Both the position numbers and the translations under genes were made by a program. DNA of 64,000 nt from Tianweitania sp. UT-5YL-CI-8 (GTDB taxonomy: Bacteria; Pseudomonadota; Alphaproteobacteria; Rhizobiales; Rhizobiaceae): assembly GCF_030010215.1 (NCBI RefSeq), contig NZ_JASCRR010000003.1, positions 186,001 to 250,000 of the forward strand. The letters run 5' to 3'. Positions 8,394 through 17,016 of the stretch are shown piece by piece (the stretch's first letter is position 1; every line of letters begins with the position of its first letter). The notes under the pieces are model-generated. The model was not told where the DNA came from. It saw only the letters and a list, made by a program, of their open reading frames with translations, and did no database searches.

Positions 8394-9262
8394 TCCCTTT
8401 CGAGGCGGGCGAGCAGGGAGGACGTATCCCAGCGCTTGCCGCCCATCGTCTGCACATCCTTGTAGAACTGGTCGACCAGGGCGGTCACCGGTAGGCTGGC
8501 GCCATTGCTGTCAGCTTCCTCCAGGCAGATCGCCAGATCCTTGCGCATCCAGTCGACCGCGAAGCCGAAGTCGTATTTGCCTTGGTTCATTGTCTTGTGG
8601 CGGTTTTCCATCTGCCAAGATCCGGCTGCGCCCTTGGACAGAACGTCCATCACCTTCTCGATGTCCAGCCCGGCCTTTTTGCCGAAATGGATGGATTCGG
8701 CGAGGCCCTGGACCATTCCGGCGATGCAGATCTGGTTCATCATCTTGGTCAACTGGCCCGCACCCGAGGGACCCATCAACCCAACCATTCGGGCGAAGGA
8801 ATCGATCACAGGCTTGGCGGTGTCGAACACGGCCTGTTCGCCGCCGACCATGACGGTTAGCACGCCGTTTTCCGCACCGGCCTGGCCGCCTGACACCGGT
8901 GCGTCGAGGAAGTCGAAGCCCGCTGCCTTCGCGGCGGTGGACAACTCACGCGCGACCGCGGCCGAGGCTGTCGTGTTGTCGATGAAGACAGCGCCCTTCT
9001 TCATCGCGGAAAAAGCGCCGTCCACGCCAATCGTGACGGAGCGAAGATCGTGGTCATTGCCGACGCAGGAGAAAACGAAGTCGTTGCCTGCGGCTGCCTC
9101 TGCCGGAGTCGACGCCATCGCGCCGCCGTGCTGGGATACCCATTTCTCGGCTTTTGCGGCGGTGCGGTTGTAGACCGTGACGTCATGGCCGCCCTTGTGC
9201 TTGAGATGCGCGGCCATGGGATAGCCCATCACGCCAAGTCCGAGGAAAGCAACCGAAGCCAT
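8390..9262 (-). CDS. NAD(P)-dependent beta-hydroxyacid dehydrogenase (3-hydroxyisobutyrate dehydrogenase family)
   Basis: The 290-residue protein has an N-terminal Rossmann fold with GLGVMGYPMAAHL, the family substrate motif DAPVSGGQAGAENG, and GAGQLTKMMNQI, which carries the catalytic lysine. The C-terminal domain is helical. It oxidises a short beta-hydroxyacid such as 3-hydroxyisobutyrate, tartronate semialdehyde or a related acid; sequence alone does not separate these. ATG at 9262 (MASVAFLGLG) is preferred to a TTG six bases upstream. It overlaps the AlkD-like gene by 4 bp, a pairing with no obvious metabolic logic. Confidence 0.9.
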   Translation of the reverse strand: MASVAFLGLGVMGYPMAAHLKHKGGHDVTVYNRTAAKAEKWVSQHGGAMASTPAEAAAGNDFVFSCVGNDHDLRSVTIGVDGAFSAMKKGAVFIDNTTASAAVARELSTAAKAAGFDFLDAPVSGGQAGAENGVLTVMVGGEQAVFDTAKPVIDSFARMVGLMGPSGAGQLTKMMNQICIAGMVQGLAESIHFGKKAGLDIEKVMDVLSKGAAGSWQMENRHKTMNQGKYDFGFAVDWMRKDLAICLEEADSNGASLPVTALVDQFYKDVQTMGGKRWDTSSLLARLERE

Positions 9263-9323
9263 GACCAAATCCTTCCATTTTCAGGTAGGCTCTTGATAAT
9301 CGATACGGGCGAAAAGGAAAGCG

Positions 9324-10157
9324 TCAGCGGCGAACCAGGTGCCTGGTGAGGCGGCCTTCGATCCGCTCCGTGACAAATCTCAAGACCTCGACGATCAGAA
9401 GATAGATGATCGCTGCCCAGATGTAGGTCTGGAAGTCAAACGTACGTGAGAACGCCCGCCGTGTTTCGCCCATAAGGTCGTAGACCGTGATGATGGAGAC
9501 GATGGCGGAGCCCTTGATCATCAGGATGATCTCGTTGCCATAAGGACGCAAGGCGACCAGCATGGCCTGCGGCATCACGATGAGCCGTAAGGTCTTCAAC
9601 CGGTCGAGGCCGAGCGCCTTCGACGCCTCCCATTGGCCCTTGCTGACACTCTGGATGGCGCCGCGCAGGATCTCGGCCTGATAGGCCGCGGTGTTGAGAG
9701 AGAACGCGAAGATCGCGCAATACCAGGCGTCTCGAAAGAAGCTCCAGAGCCCCACTGCCTCCAATTGCGGCCGGAACGAGCCGAGACCGTAATAGATCAG
9801 GAAGGTCTGTGCCAGTAGCGGCGTGCCACGGAAGAAATAGACATAGCCATAGGCGAAGCCCCCGAGCCAGCGGTTGCTCGACATCCGTCCATAGGCGATG
9901 GGAACCGAAAGGACCGCGCCGATCACGATGGAGATGAGGACGAGTTGAAGCGTCACCCAGAGGCCGGACATATAGGCGGGCAGGTATCGGTCGAAGAGCG
10001 CGGGATTCCAAACTCCGAACAGGTAGACGACGATGCCCAAAGCGACCGCGCCCCAGAAAATCATGAGGCTCCAGCCGAGAATGCGCGACGCCGGCCAGCC
10101 GCGCCGTGCCTCCGGCGGCTTTTCCACGGCGGCAGTGTCCATCGCGATCACGCTCAT
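9324..10157 (-). CDS. Polar amino-acid ABC transporter permease (second)
   Basis: The 277-residue integral membrane protein has a first hydrophobic segment at about residues 30-48, then the HisM/HisQ-type permease core. This includes the YFFRGTPLLAQTFLIYYGL segment and the EAA loop GQWEASKALGLDRLKTLRLIVMPQ (read as GQWEASKALGLDRLKTL and RLIVMPQ) that docks the ATPase. It overlaps the first permease gene by 4 bp and would pair with it to import basic or polar amino acids. No ATP-binding gene follows; the next gene on the strand is the dehydrogenase ending the previous cluster. Confidence 0.92.
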   Translation of the reverse strand: MSVIAMDTAAVEKPPEARRGWPASRILGWSLMIFWGAVALGIVVYLFGVWNPALFDRYLPAYMSGLWVTLQLVLISIVIGAVLSVPIAYGRMSSNRWLGGFAYGYVYFFRGTPLLAQTFLIYYGLGSFRPQLEAVGLWSFFRDAWYCAIFAFSLNTAAYQAEILRGAIQSVSKGQWEASKALGLDRLKTLRLIVMPQAMLVALRPYGNEIILMIKGSAIVSIITVYDLMGETRRAFSRTFDFQTYIWAAIIYLLIVEVLRFVTERIEGRLTRHLVRR

Positions 10158-10867
10158 TTCGGTGCTCCGCGCTGGGCGACGCTGCGTTCGATGGCGCTGA
10201 TGCCGAAGGATGAGATGATTGCCAGCACCAGATAGACCAGGCAGGCGATGCCGAAGAAGAGGAATTGTTGATTCGTCACGCGTGCGGCGATGCCGGTCTG
10301 GCGCAGGATGTCGGACAGTCCGATTACCGAAACAAGCGCTGTGTCCTTCAAAAGGTTCAGCCAGAGATTCGATAGGCCGGGCAGGGCGATGCGGATGATC
10401 TGCGGCAAGACCACCAGCCGCATCGTCTGGAAGCCGGTGAGGCCGACGGCGTAGCCGCCCTCATACTGGCCGCGCGGTATCGCACGGAACGCCGACAGAA
10501 ACACTTCGCTGGCGTAGGCCGAGAACATGACGCCTAGCGCGATCATGCCCGCCAGGAAGGCGTTGATCTCGATCGTGGTTTCCTGCCCGAGCGAGCGCAT
10601 TAGCGCCTGCAGTGCAATCTGCCCGCCATAATAGACCAGGAACAGGGTGAGAAGTTCGGGCAGTCCGCGGAATATGGTGGTGTAGATGTTGCCGGCGAGC
10701 CGCAGGGAAGGTTCGCCCGACTGCTTGGCCAGTGCGACGAAGAAGCCGGCGACCAACCCGAACGGCAGTGTCGCCAATGCCAAGCTTACGGTGATCAGGG
10801 CCCCGAGGGCAATGTTGTCGCCCCATCCGTCGGGGCCGAAACTCAGGAGCGTCAGGGCGCTGTCCAT
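10154..10867 (-). CDS. Polar amino-acid ABC transporter permease (first)
   Basis: The 237-residue permease has about five membrane segments. It shows the conserved TIFRGLPELLTLFLVYYGG segment and the EAA loop GQYEGGYAVGLTGFQTM followed by RLVVLPQ, as in HisQ/ArtQ/OccQ proteins. It forms the heteromeric channel with the downstream permease, with which it overlaps by 4 bp. A 118-bp gap containing a stem-loop separates it from the binding-protein gene, the usual arrangement that allows the periplasmic component to be made in excess. Confidence 0.92.
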   Translation of the reverse strand: MDSALTLLSFGPDGWGDNIALGALITVSLALATLPFGLVAGFFVALAKQSGEPSLRLAGNIYTTIFRGLPELLTLFLVYYGGQIALQALMRSLGQETTIEINAFLAGMIALGVMFSAYASEVFLSAFRAIPRGQYEGGYAVGLTGFQTMRLVVLPQIIRIALPGLSNLWLNLLKDTALVSVIGLSDILRQTGIAARVTNQQFLFFGIACLVYLVLAIISSFGISAIERSVAQRGAPK

Positions 10868-10945
10868 GAAGTGCCAGGATCCTTCGACCGGCTTGGAGGG
10901 TGCTCAGGTGGATGCCACCGTTGCAGGATCGGGTGAAGCTAAAAC

Positions 10946-10975
10946 GAATGGCGGAAATGTAAATATCCGCCATTC
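10946..10975 (-). promoter_or_regulatory. Intercistronic stem-loop after the binding-protein gene
   Basis: GAATGGCGGA at 10946-10955 and TCCGCCATTC at 10966-10975 form a perfect 10-bp stem with a 10-nt loop, just downstream of the binding-protein stop codon on the minus strand. Only a short TTTT follows, so it is likely an mRNA-stabilising or partially terminating element rather than a full terminator. Confidence 0.65.
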
Positions 10976-10985
10976 ATTTCCGTTA

Positions 10986-11750
10986 TCACGGTTTAGCGCC
11001 GAACACGTCAAACGAGAAGTATTTGTCGTTGACTTCCTTGTATTTTCCGTTGGCGCGGATGGCTTCCAGCGCCGCGTTCAGCTTCTCGACCAACGCGGTA
11101 TCATCTTTTCGAACGGCAATACCGATCTTGTCGTCGGATGCGACAGGTCCGCCCTTGATGTCGCAGCATGCGCCGTCGGCACCCTTGAGCCAGCCATATT
11201 GTGGGCCGAAATCGGCGAGAACGGCATCGAGACGACCGTTGGAGAGGTCGGTATAGGCCTCGACCTGCGTCGGGTAGGCTTTCACATCGGCGCCGGGATA
11301 GGTTTTTTCAGCGAAGTCGGCAGCAATCGTGCCTTGCTGGACGCCGATGGTGGTGCCGTCAGTCGTCTCGGCGGAGAATTTGGACTCCTTCGGCGCGACG
11401 AAGACCAGCGAGTTGGTATAATAGGGATTGCTGAAAGCGACCTGCTCCTGGCGCTCGGGCGTGATCGACATGGAAGCGATGACCGCGTCGAACTTCTTCG
11501 CCTGCAGGGCCGGAATGATGCCATCCCAATCCTGAGTGACGAACTCGCATTTCACCTTCATCTCGTCGCAAAGGGCCTTGGCGATATCGATGTCGAAGCC
11601 TTCGAGCTGGCCGCTGGAGGTCAGGTTGTTCATGGGAGGATAGGCACCCTCGGTGCCAATTCTCAGAACTGTCTCCTGCGCCTGTGCCGAAGCGGCGGCA
11701 AGGGCGAGAACAGCGGTGGCTGCGAGCGCGATACGCGTGAAAGTCCGCAT
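10986..11750 (-). CDS. Periplasmic amino-acid-binding protein of ABC transporter (lysine/arginine/ornithine type)
   Basis: The 254-residue protein has a signal peptide (MRTFTRIALAATAVLALAAA, cleavage near SAQA), then a cluster-3 solute-binding fold. GTEGAYPPMNNLTSSGQLEGFDIDIAKAL is present in pieces (GTEGAYPPMNN, GFDIDIAKAL), as are KKFDAVIASMSITPER and DAVLADFGPQYGWL. These resemble ArgT/HisJ and octopine/nopaline-binding proteins, so the ligand is probably a basic amino acid or derivative. ATG at 11750 directly precedes the signal peptide; an upstream in-frame codon at 11780 is not supported. First gene of the three-gene importer, which lacks an ATPase. Confidence 0.93.
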   Translation of the reverse strand: MRTFTRIALAATAVLALAAASAQAQETVLRIGTEGAYPPMNNLTSSGQLEGFDIDIAKALCDEMKVKCEFVTQDWDGIIPALQAKKFDAVIASMSITPERQEQVAFSNPYYTNSLVFVAPKESKFSAETTDGTTIGVQQGTIAADFAEKTYPGADVKAYPTQVEAYTDLSNGRLDAVLADFGPQYGWLKGADGACCDIKGGPVASDDKIGIAVRKDDTALVEKLNAALEAIRANGKYKEVNDKYFSFDVFGAKP

Positions 11751-11968
11751 TTTAGTCCTCTCATTTGATGGCGTTGGCATAAGTTGCTCTGTCCGCCGGA
11801 CGGCAGTGCTGCCGTTTCATGAACTGGATACTCCCACTGTTTCCGCTCAAAAATCAATCACAAAAGAGAATGCCGAAATTGCGCGCACAGCGGAAAATTT
11901 GCCTTGCAAACCGATGCTTGCAGGGAGATTTGCAAAAAGGGGATCATCGGTAAGGAGGTTACGCAGCG

Positions 11969-12481
11969 TTAGCCCGACTTTAGTCCCGTGATGCTTTCAA
12001 CAAAATTCGCAAGCGCGGCGATGTCGTTCAGATCGAACACCGGGACCGCTTCGCCCAAGACCGCATGATCGGCGGCGACAGCGACAATACCAGCGTCCTG
12101 GCTGGTCAAGGGCATGCGGTCTTTCGCATCGAGCCGGCGTGTTTCGATCTTGGCATGCGCCTCGCGCTTATAGCCTTCGACAAGCACGAGGTCGCAGGGT
12201 GCCAACCGGGCCAGAATATCCTCCATGGCGGGTTCATCCTCCTGCCGCAACTCGTGCATCAGCGCCCATCGCCGGCCGGAGACGATGGCGACTTCTCCCG
12301 CGCCCGCCGCCCGGTGGCGGAAGCTGTCGGTGCCTTCCTTATCGATATCGAACTCGTGATGCGCATGCTTGATGGTGGAAATTGTCCAGCCGCGCCGCGT
12401 CAGCTCGGTGACCAGCCGCTCGGTGAGTGTCGTCTTGCCGGAGTTTTTCCAGCCGGTAATGCCGAGAACGCGCTGTGTCAT
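11969..12481 (-). CDS. mobB: Molybdopterin-guanine dinucleotide biosynthesis protein B
   Basis: The 170-residue GTP-binding protein has an N-terminal P-loop GWKNSGKTTL (residues 10-19), the TIKHAHHEFDIDKEGTDS segment and DLVLVEGYKREAHAKIE, all typical of MobB. It assists MobA in attaching GMP to molybdopterin. Its ATG overlaps the mobA stop by 4 bp, so the two are coupled. It is the last gene of the run DMT transporter, mobA, mobB on the minus strand. Confidence 0.93.
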   Translation of the reverse strand: MTQRVLGITGWKNSGKTTLTERLVTELTRRGWTISTIKHAHHEFDIDKEGTDSFRHRAAGAGEVAIVSGRRWALMHELRQEDEPAMEDILARLAPCDLVLVEGYKREAHAKIETRRLDAKDRMPLTSQDAGIVAVAADHAVLGEAVPVFDLNDIAALANFVESITGLKSG

Positions 12482-13146
12482 GCCATGTCGATGTATCTTG
12501 CCGCCTCGGTCATGTCCCGAGGTGTGTTGATGTTGAAGAACGGATCGACAGATTGGTCGCCGCAGCGGATGAAATCAAATGAAACAGAGACATATCCGCA
12601 GTTCCTTATGAAGGCCATGACACTGCGGTCGGATTGCGCCTTAAGGAAATGCGCCAGTTTTTCCTCCAGACCGAGCGACCAGAGGCCGAAGACGGGATGA
12701 TCGCGTCCGTTCGAAGCGGCGATAACGACGTCGCTGTCGCGCCGTCGCGCCGCAAGAAGGCGTGCCGTCAGGTCGGCCGGAAAAAACGGCGTGTCGCAGG
12801 TGACTGTCACCAGATCCGAAAAACGGTTCTGGCTGCGCGCCCAGATCATGCCGGTAAGGACCCCCGCCAGTGGACCTTGCCGGTCAGAAAGCGTATCGGC
12901 AACGACGGGAACACCGAGCGACACGAAGAACTCGGGCTCGCCATTCGAGTTCAGCGCAACGGTGTCGACCTGTGGCGCAAGCCTGTCGGCCACATGCTGC
13001 AAAAGAGTCCTGCCGCCCAGATCGAGCAGGCCCTTTTCGCCGCCGCCCATGCGGCTGGAGCGGCCGCCCGCGAGAATGACCCCGGCGATACGCTTTCCCC
13101 CAGCCTCGGATGGATTCTGTTGAGGGCCGGACGTTACCACGTTCAC
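12478..13146 (-). CDS. mobA: Molybdenum cofactor guanylyltransferase MobA
   Basis: The 222-residue nucleotidyltransferase carries LAGGRSSRMGGGEKGLLDLGG near residue 25, in which the G-rich loop and Lys bind GTP, then DRQGPLAGVLTGM and the metal-binding VTCDTPFF. It transfers GMP to Mo-molybdopterin to give bis-MGD or MGD cofactors. Start is GTG at 13146, overlapping the stop of the DMT gene by 4 bp. The short N-terminal extension before KRIAGVILAGG could mean a slightly later start. It forms a cofactor unit with mobB, and moaA lies 1.1 kb away on the same strand. Confidence 0.92.
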   Translation of the reverse strand: MNVVTSGPQQNPSEAGGKRIAGVILAGGRSSRMGGGEKGLLDLGGRTLLQHVADRLAPQVDTVALNSNGEPEFFVSLGVPVVADTLSDRQGPLAGVLTGMIWARSQNRFSDLVTVTCDTPFFPADLTARLLAARRRDSDVVIAASNGRDHPVFGLWSLGLEEKLAHFLKAQSDRSVMAFIRNCGYVSVSFDFIRCGDQSVDPFFNINTPRDMTEAARYIDMA

Positions 13147-14063
13147 ACTCCGTCAGGCGCCATGGAGGGGTAGGTGCTTTTTGCAGCCGGAAACTGGCTG
13201 TCCACGGCGCGCTCACGGTAGAGCATGTAAATCCCCGAAGCGATGATGACGACGGAGCCTATCAGCGTGAACATGTCGGGAATCTCGCTGAACACGGCGA
13301 AGCCTAGCGCGATGGCCCATATCAGCGACGTATAGCGGAACGGCGCAACGAAGGAGATGTCTCCGCTGCGCATGGCGGCGATGACGCACTGGTAGCCGAT
13401 GATGAGCATCCCGGCGCAAAGCAGCAGCAAAAACACAGTCGATGGCTCCATCGGCCTCCATCCACCCATGGGCTCGATCATAATGGCGCCCAGCAGGCAC
13501 ACGGAGGCGGACGATACCGACGATATAAGCAAGGTTGGAACGGAAGCGGGGACCTTTCGGGTCACCAGATCCCTGACGGCGCAGAAAAACACCGACAGCA
13601 GCGTCAGTACGGAAAAGCTGTTGAAGCCTTCTAGGCCGGGACGAACGACAATCAACACCCCGATGAATCCGACTGTGATTGCCGTCCATCGCCGCCAGCC
13701 TACTCTGTCGCCGAGAAACAAGGCCGCTCCCATGGTCACGGCGAGCGGCAAAGCCTGGAGCACCGCCGACATGTTGGCGAGCGGAAGATGGGCGATTGCA
13801 ATCAGAAACGTCCCTGTGGCGCACATTTCCGCCAATGCGCGGACGAAGACCAGTTTGCTCGTTGCCCTCAACGAGACGTTGAACGCTCCCGCCTTCCAGG
13901 CCAGCAGGACGATGAAGATCGTGGCGAACAGTCCGCGCACGAACATGATCTGACCAACGTTGAGCTCGGAGGCGGTGAATTTGGTGATGGTATCGTTCAC
14001 GACGAAACCGGCCATCGCCAGTGTCATATAGATCGCGGCGCGTGCATTTTCACTCTGTGCCAA
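13143..14063 (-). CDS. DMT-superfamily (EamA) inner-membrane transporter
   Basis: The 306-residue protein has about ten hydrophobic helices in two EamA repeats (residues about 8-140 and 150-285), with the typical LPLANMSAVLQALPLAVTMG segment at the end of the first repeat and DISFVAPFRYTSLIWAIALG in the second. DMT exporters move amino acids, metabolites or drugs; the substrate is unknown. The longest frame starts at TTG 14063, with no ATG in frame before residue 13, so the exact start is uncertain. It overlaps mobA by 4 bp and is likely read with mobAB. Confidence 0.86.
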   Translation of the reverse strand: MAQSENARAAIYMTLAMAGFVVNDTITKFTASELNVGQIMFVRGLFATIFIVLLAWKAGAFNVSLRATSKLVFVRALAEMCATGTFLIAIAHLPLANMSAVLQALPLAVTMGAALFLGDRVGWRRWTAITVGFIGVLIVVRPGLEGFNSFSVLTLLSVFFCAVRDLVTRKVPASVPTLLISSVSSASVCLLGAIMIEPMGGWRPMEPSTVFLLLLCAGMLIIGYQCVIAAMRSGDISFVAPFRYTSLIWAIALGFAVFSEIPDMFTLIGSVVIIASGIYMLYRERAVDSQFPAAKSTYPSMAPDGV

Positions 14064-14233
14064 GGACTTTTTCCATGTCGCGCTGCTCCTCCCGCATGTC
14101 CGCTACCCCCGTCATGAACCTTTGACACCTTGGGTCAATGGTCCAAAGCTTGGGTCGTATAGGGCTTGATATGGAAGGACGTCGAGAAACGACAACGGCA
14201 GGCGAAGGGAGAAGCTGACAGGATTTCTTGGCG

Positions 14234-15229
14234 TCAGCCGCCGGTCACGCTCATGTGCCGGGATACGGAAGGTCGGTTGGTGCGCCGGTCGATGACGAAA
14301 TCATGGCCTTTCGGCTTGCGGCCGATGGCTTGGTCGATTGCCCGGGAGAGTAGCTCATTGCCCTCGGAGGCACGGAGTGGGCTGCGCAGATCGGCCGCGT
14401 CGTCCTGACCCAGGCACATATAAAGCGTTCCGGTGCAGGTGATGCGGACGCGGTTGCAGCTTTCGCAGAAATTATGCGTCATCGGCGTGATGAAGCCAAG
14501 CCGACCGCCGGTCTCCGCAACCTCAACATAGCGCGCCGGCCCCCCGGTTTTGTAGGGAATGTCGGTTAGCGTGAAATTCTGTTCGAGCTTGCCGCGCAAC
14601 AGCGACAAAGGCAGATACTGGTCTGTACGGTCGCCCTCGATATCGCCCATGGGCATCGTCTCGATGACGGTCATATCCATGTCGCGACCATGCGCCCAGC
14701 GCATGATCTCGGGGATTTCAGCATCGTTGAAACCCTTCAACGCCACCGCATTGATCTTGACCTTGATGCCGGCCGCCTGGGCTGCATCAATGCCGGCAAT
14801 CACCTTGCCGAGATCGCCCCAGCGCGTGATGGCGCGGAATTTGTCGTGATCGAGCGTGTCGAGCGAGACATTGATGCGCTTGACGCCGCAATCGGCGAGT
14901 TCGCTGGCGAAGCGCGCGAGCTGCGAGCCGTTGGTGGTGAAGGTCAGCTCCTCCAATGCACCGGTCTCGAGATGTCGCGACAACTGGCGCACGAGGTGCA
15001 TGACATTCTTGCGCACCAGCGGTTCTCCACCGGTCAGTCGAAGCTTTTTCACGCCTTTTTCGATGAAGACGGTGCAGAGCCGCTCGAGTTCTTCGAGCGA
15101 AAGCAAATCCTTCTTGGGCAGAAACACCATGTCTTCCGCCATGCAATAGGTACAGCGGAAATCACATCGGTCCGTCACCGACACCCGGAGGTAGTCGATC
15201 GAGCGGCCGAATGGGTCGATCATGGTCAT
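14234..15229 (-). CDS. moaA: GTP 3',8-cyclase MoaA
   Basis: Radical-SAM enzyme for the first step of molybdenum cofactor synthesis, converting GTP to 3',8-cyclo-GTP. The 331-residue protein shows the SAM cluster motif CTYCMAED (CxxxCxxC completed by the preceding Cys in RCDFRCTYC), [11 protein letters not shown], and the second cluster [20 protein letters not shown] near residue 260. The C-terminus ends in SVTGG, matching the conserved GG tail. ATG at 15229 (MTMIDPFG) is preferred; an in-frame TTG lies further upstream. Divergent from the DUF971 gene. Confidence 0.95.
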   Translation of the reverse strand: MTMIDPFGRSIDYLRVSVTDRCDFRCTYCMAEDMVFLPKKDLLSLEELERLCTVFIEKGVKKLRLTGGEPLVRKNVMHLVRQLSRHLETGALEELTFTTNGSQLARFASELADCGVKRINVSLDTLDHDKFRAITRWGDLGKVIAGIDAAQAAGIKVKINAVALKGFNDAEIPEIMRWAHGRDMDMTVIETMPMGDIEGDRTDQYLPLSLLRGKLEQNFTLTDIPYKTGGPARYVEVAETGGRLGFITPMTHNFCESCNRVRITCTGTLYMCLGQDDAADLRSPLRASEGNELLSRAIDQAIGRKPKGHDFVIDRRTNRPSVSRHMSVTGG

Positions 15230-15434
15230 GATCAGCGGTTCCGTTCCCTTTTGCGATCCTTCGCGCGGCAAGACCGTCCTTGTACCTTATTTTGTATCTC
15301 ATGCGCCTGCAAGCAAGCTGAATCCGTCAGGTGGATGCAGAACTTTGGCACAGGACACGGTTACGGACCTTGAAAGCCTTCTGCGCGCAACGGCTTGCGG
15401 CTACAGTCGCGGTCTCTGGAATCGGAAGGCACAC

Positions 15435-15785
15435 ATGATCCCTCCCAAGGAATTACGGGTCTCGAAGGACCGCCGCATGCTGACGGTAACTTTTCCCGAC
15501 CATGCGCCGGTCGAACTTCCGGCGGAATTTTTGCGCGTCCTGTCACCCTCCGCCGAGGTGCAAGGCCATTCTCCCGAGCAGCGTGTGACCGTGCCCGGCA
15601 AACGCATGGTCTCGATCTTCAAGATCGAACCAGTCGGCAACTACGCCGTCCGCATCACATTCGACGACGGCCACGCTACCGGTATTTTCACCTGGAGCTA
15701 TCTTCATACGCTCTCCCACGAAAAGCAGGAACGCTGGACGACCTATCTCGATGAACTCAAGGAGAAGGGATTGTCACGTGACTGA
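15435..15785 (+). CDS. DUF971 domain-containing protein (gamma-butyrobetaine hydroxylase-like N-terminal domain)
   Basis: The 116-residue protein is almost entirely one DUF971 domain: KELRVSKDRRMLTVTFPD, VELPAEFLRVLSPSAEVQGH, then VGNYAVRITFDDGHATGIFTWSYL (in parts: VGNYAVRITFDDG, GIFTWSYLHTL). The same fold forms the N-terminal domain of gamma-butyrobetaine hydroxylase. Standalone copies have been linked to iron-sulfur protein assembly, but the role here is not shown by sequence. ATG at 15435 begins MIPPKELRV; the open frame runs further upstream without family similarity. It is divergent from moaA. Confidence 0.87.
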   Translation: MIPPKELRVSKDRRMLTVTFPDHAPVELPAEFLRVLSPSAEVQGHSPEQRVTVPGKRMVSIFKIEPVGNYAVRITFDDGHATGIFTWSYLHTLSHEKQERWTTYLDELKEKGLSRD

Positions 15786-15937
15786 GCAGCACGGCACCGC
15801 CTGCAGTTTGCACAGCACGGAAATCCCTCAACGGGTTCAAAATTATGTGATGCATTCTCTGCGCAACAAACCGGGCCCGGCTGCCGTATAAGCCTCATAG
15901 GCCGTAGTATTGGCCTCTCTGCTGGAGACGTGCCTGT

Positions 15938-16828
15938 ATGAAGCCCTGGACCGACCGCGCCGGAAAGTTTTCGCCGCTGAAAGCAGTGGTGTTTTTTGGC
16001 ACGCTGGTGCCGATAGCACTGCTGGCCGTTCGTGCCGCCACCGGCGGTTTCCAGGGCGCGCCGGGGCTGGCCGCGCTTGGGCCGCGCCCGCTGACCGAAG
16101 CGATCCACCAGACCGGCGATTGGGCTATCCGTTTCCTGATGCTGTCGCTGGCGGTCACGCCGCTGCGGCGCATCCTGCAGTTCCCAAAACTGATTAACGT
16201 CAGGCGCATGCTGGGCCTGGCGGCGTTGTTCTATGCGCTCGGCCATTTCGCGCTCTACATCACCGACATGAAATTCGACCTTCTGCGGGTGGGCAGCGAA
16301 ATCCTGCTTCGAATCTATCTCACCATAGGCTTCGTCGCTCTGCTCGGTCTTGTCGTTTTGGGCATGACGTCTACGGATGCCGCCGTCCGCCGACTCGGCG
16401 GGAGCTGGAACCGCCTGCATAAGATCGTCTATCCCATCGGTATTCTTGCGGCGCTGCATTATTTCATGCAGTCCAAGGCGGATGTTTATCAGGCAACCCT
16501 GATCGCCGGTTTCTTCGTCTTGTTGATGACCTACCGCATTGCCCATGGGCGCGGCTTCAATCTGCAGTCGCCGATCACGCTCGCAATCATCGCCGTTCTC
16601 GCCGGACTGCTTACCGCTGCGGTGGAGTTTGCCTGGTATGCCATTGCCACCGGAGTGCCGCCGCAGCGTGTCCTGGCCGCCAATCTGCAGTTTGCCTTTG
16701 CCATCCGCCCGTCATGGTGGGTTTTGGCGACCGGGCTGGCGGTTGCCTTAACCTGCGCGGTGAGGGCGCTCATTCCTGCGGGGCAGGGGCGCGGGCGCAA
16801 GCCCAAGCCGGCGCGTGGCGTTGCCTGA
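15938..16828 (+). CDS. msrQ: Heme-binding membrane subunit MsrQ of the periplasmic methionine-sulfoxide reductase
   Basis: The 296-residue protein has about six membrane helices and a ferric-reductase-like core: EAIHQTGDWAIRFLMLSLAVTPLRR, ALFYALGHFALYI and WNRLHKIVYPIGILAALHY, which together supply the heme-ligating histidines (each quoted stretch is part of one helix pair). MsrQ passes electrons from the quinone pool or a flavin to the molybdoenzyme MsrP, which repairs oxidised methionines in envelope proteins. MsrP is normally encoded next to it but is absent from the flanks here. A hydrophobic C-terminal addition (about residues 205-285) makes it longer than the E. coli protein of about 210 residues. 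Confidence 0.85.
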   Translation: MKPWTDRAGKFSPLKAVVFFGTLVPIALLAVRAATGGFQGAPGLAALGPRPLTEAIHQTGDWAIRFLMLSLAVTPLRRILQFPKLINVRRMLGLAALFYALGHFALYITDMKFDLLRVGSEILLRIYLTIGFVALLGLVVLGMTSTDAAVRRLGGSWNRLHKIVYPIGILAALHYFMQSKADVYQATLIAGFFVLLMTYRIAHGRGFNLQSPITLAIIAVLAGLLTAAVEFAWYAIATGVPPQRVLAANLQFAFAIRPSWWVLATGLAVALTCAVRALIPAGQGRGRKPKPARGVA

Positions 16829-17016
16829 TTGGCACAGCGCTTAAGTTTCGATCTCGCAAAGATGTGAAATCATTTCGAAACGGTTCTGCGAGAATTTATA
16901 CAAACTTTAACGATGAAGGTATGAATCGATGGCGTGATGCCATGCGTCCGCATCGCGTGCGGACAGGACGCCGTCGACAGGATGATGCCTGGCTGGCGAC
17001 GGTTGAGGGGATAAGA

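Noticed and set aside
14085-14150. Repeated CTTGGGTC motif between moaA and the DMT gene
   Set aside because: Two short, imperfect copies without symmetry that would define a site.
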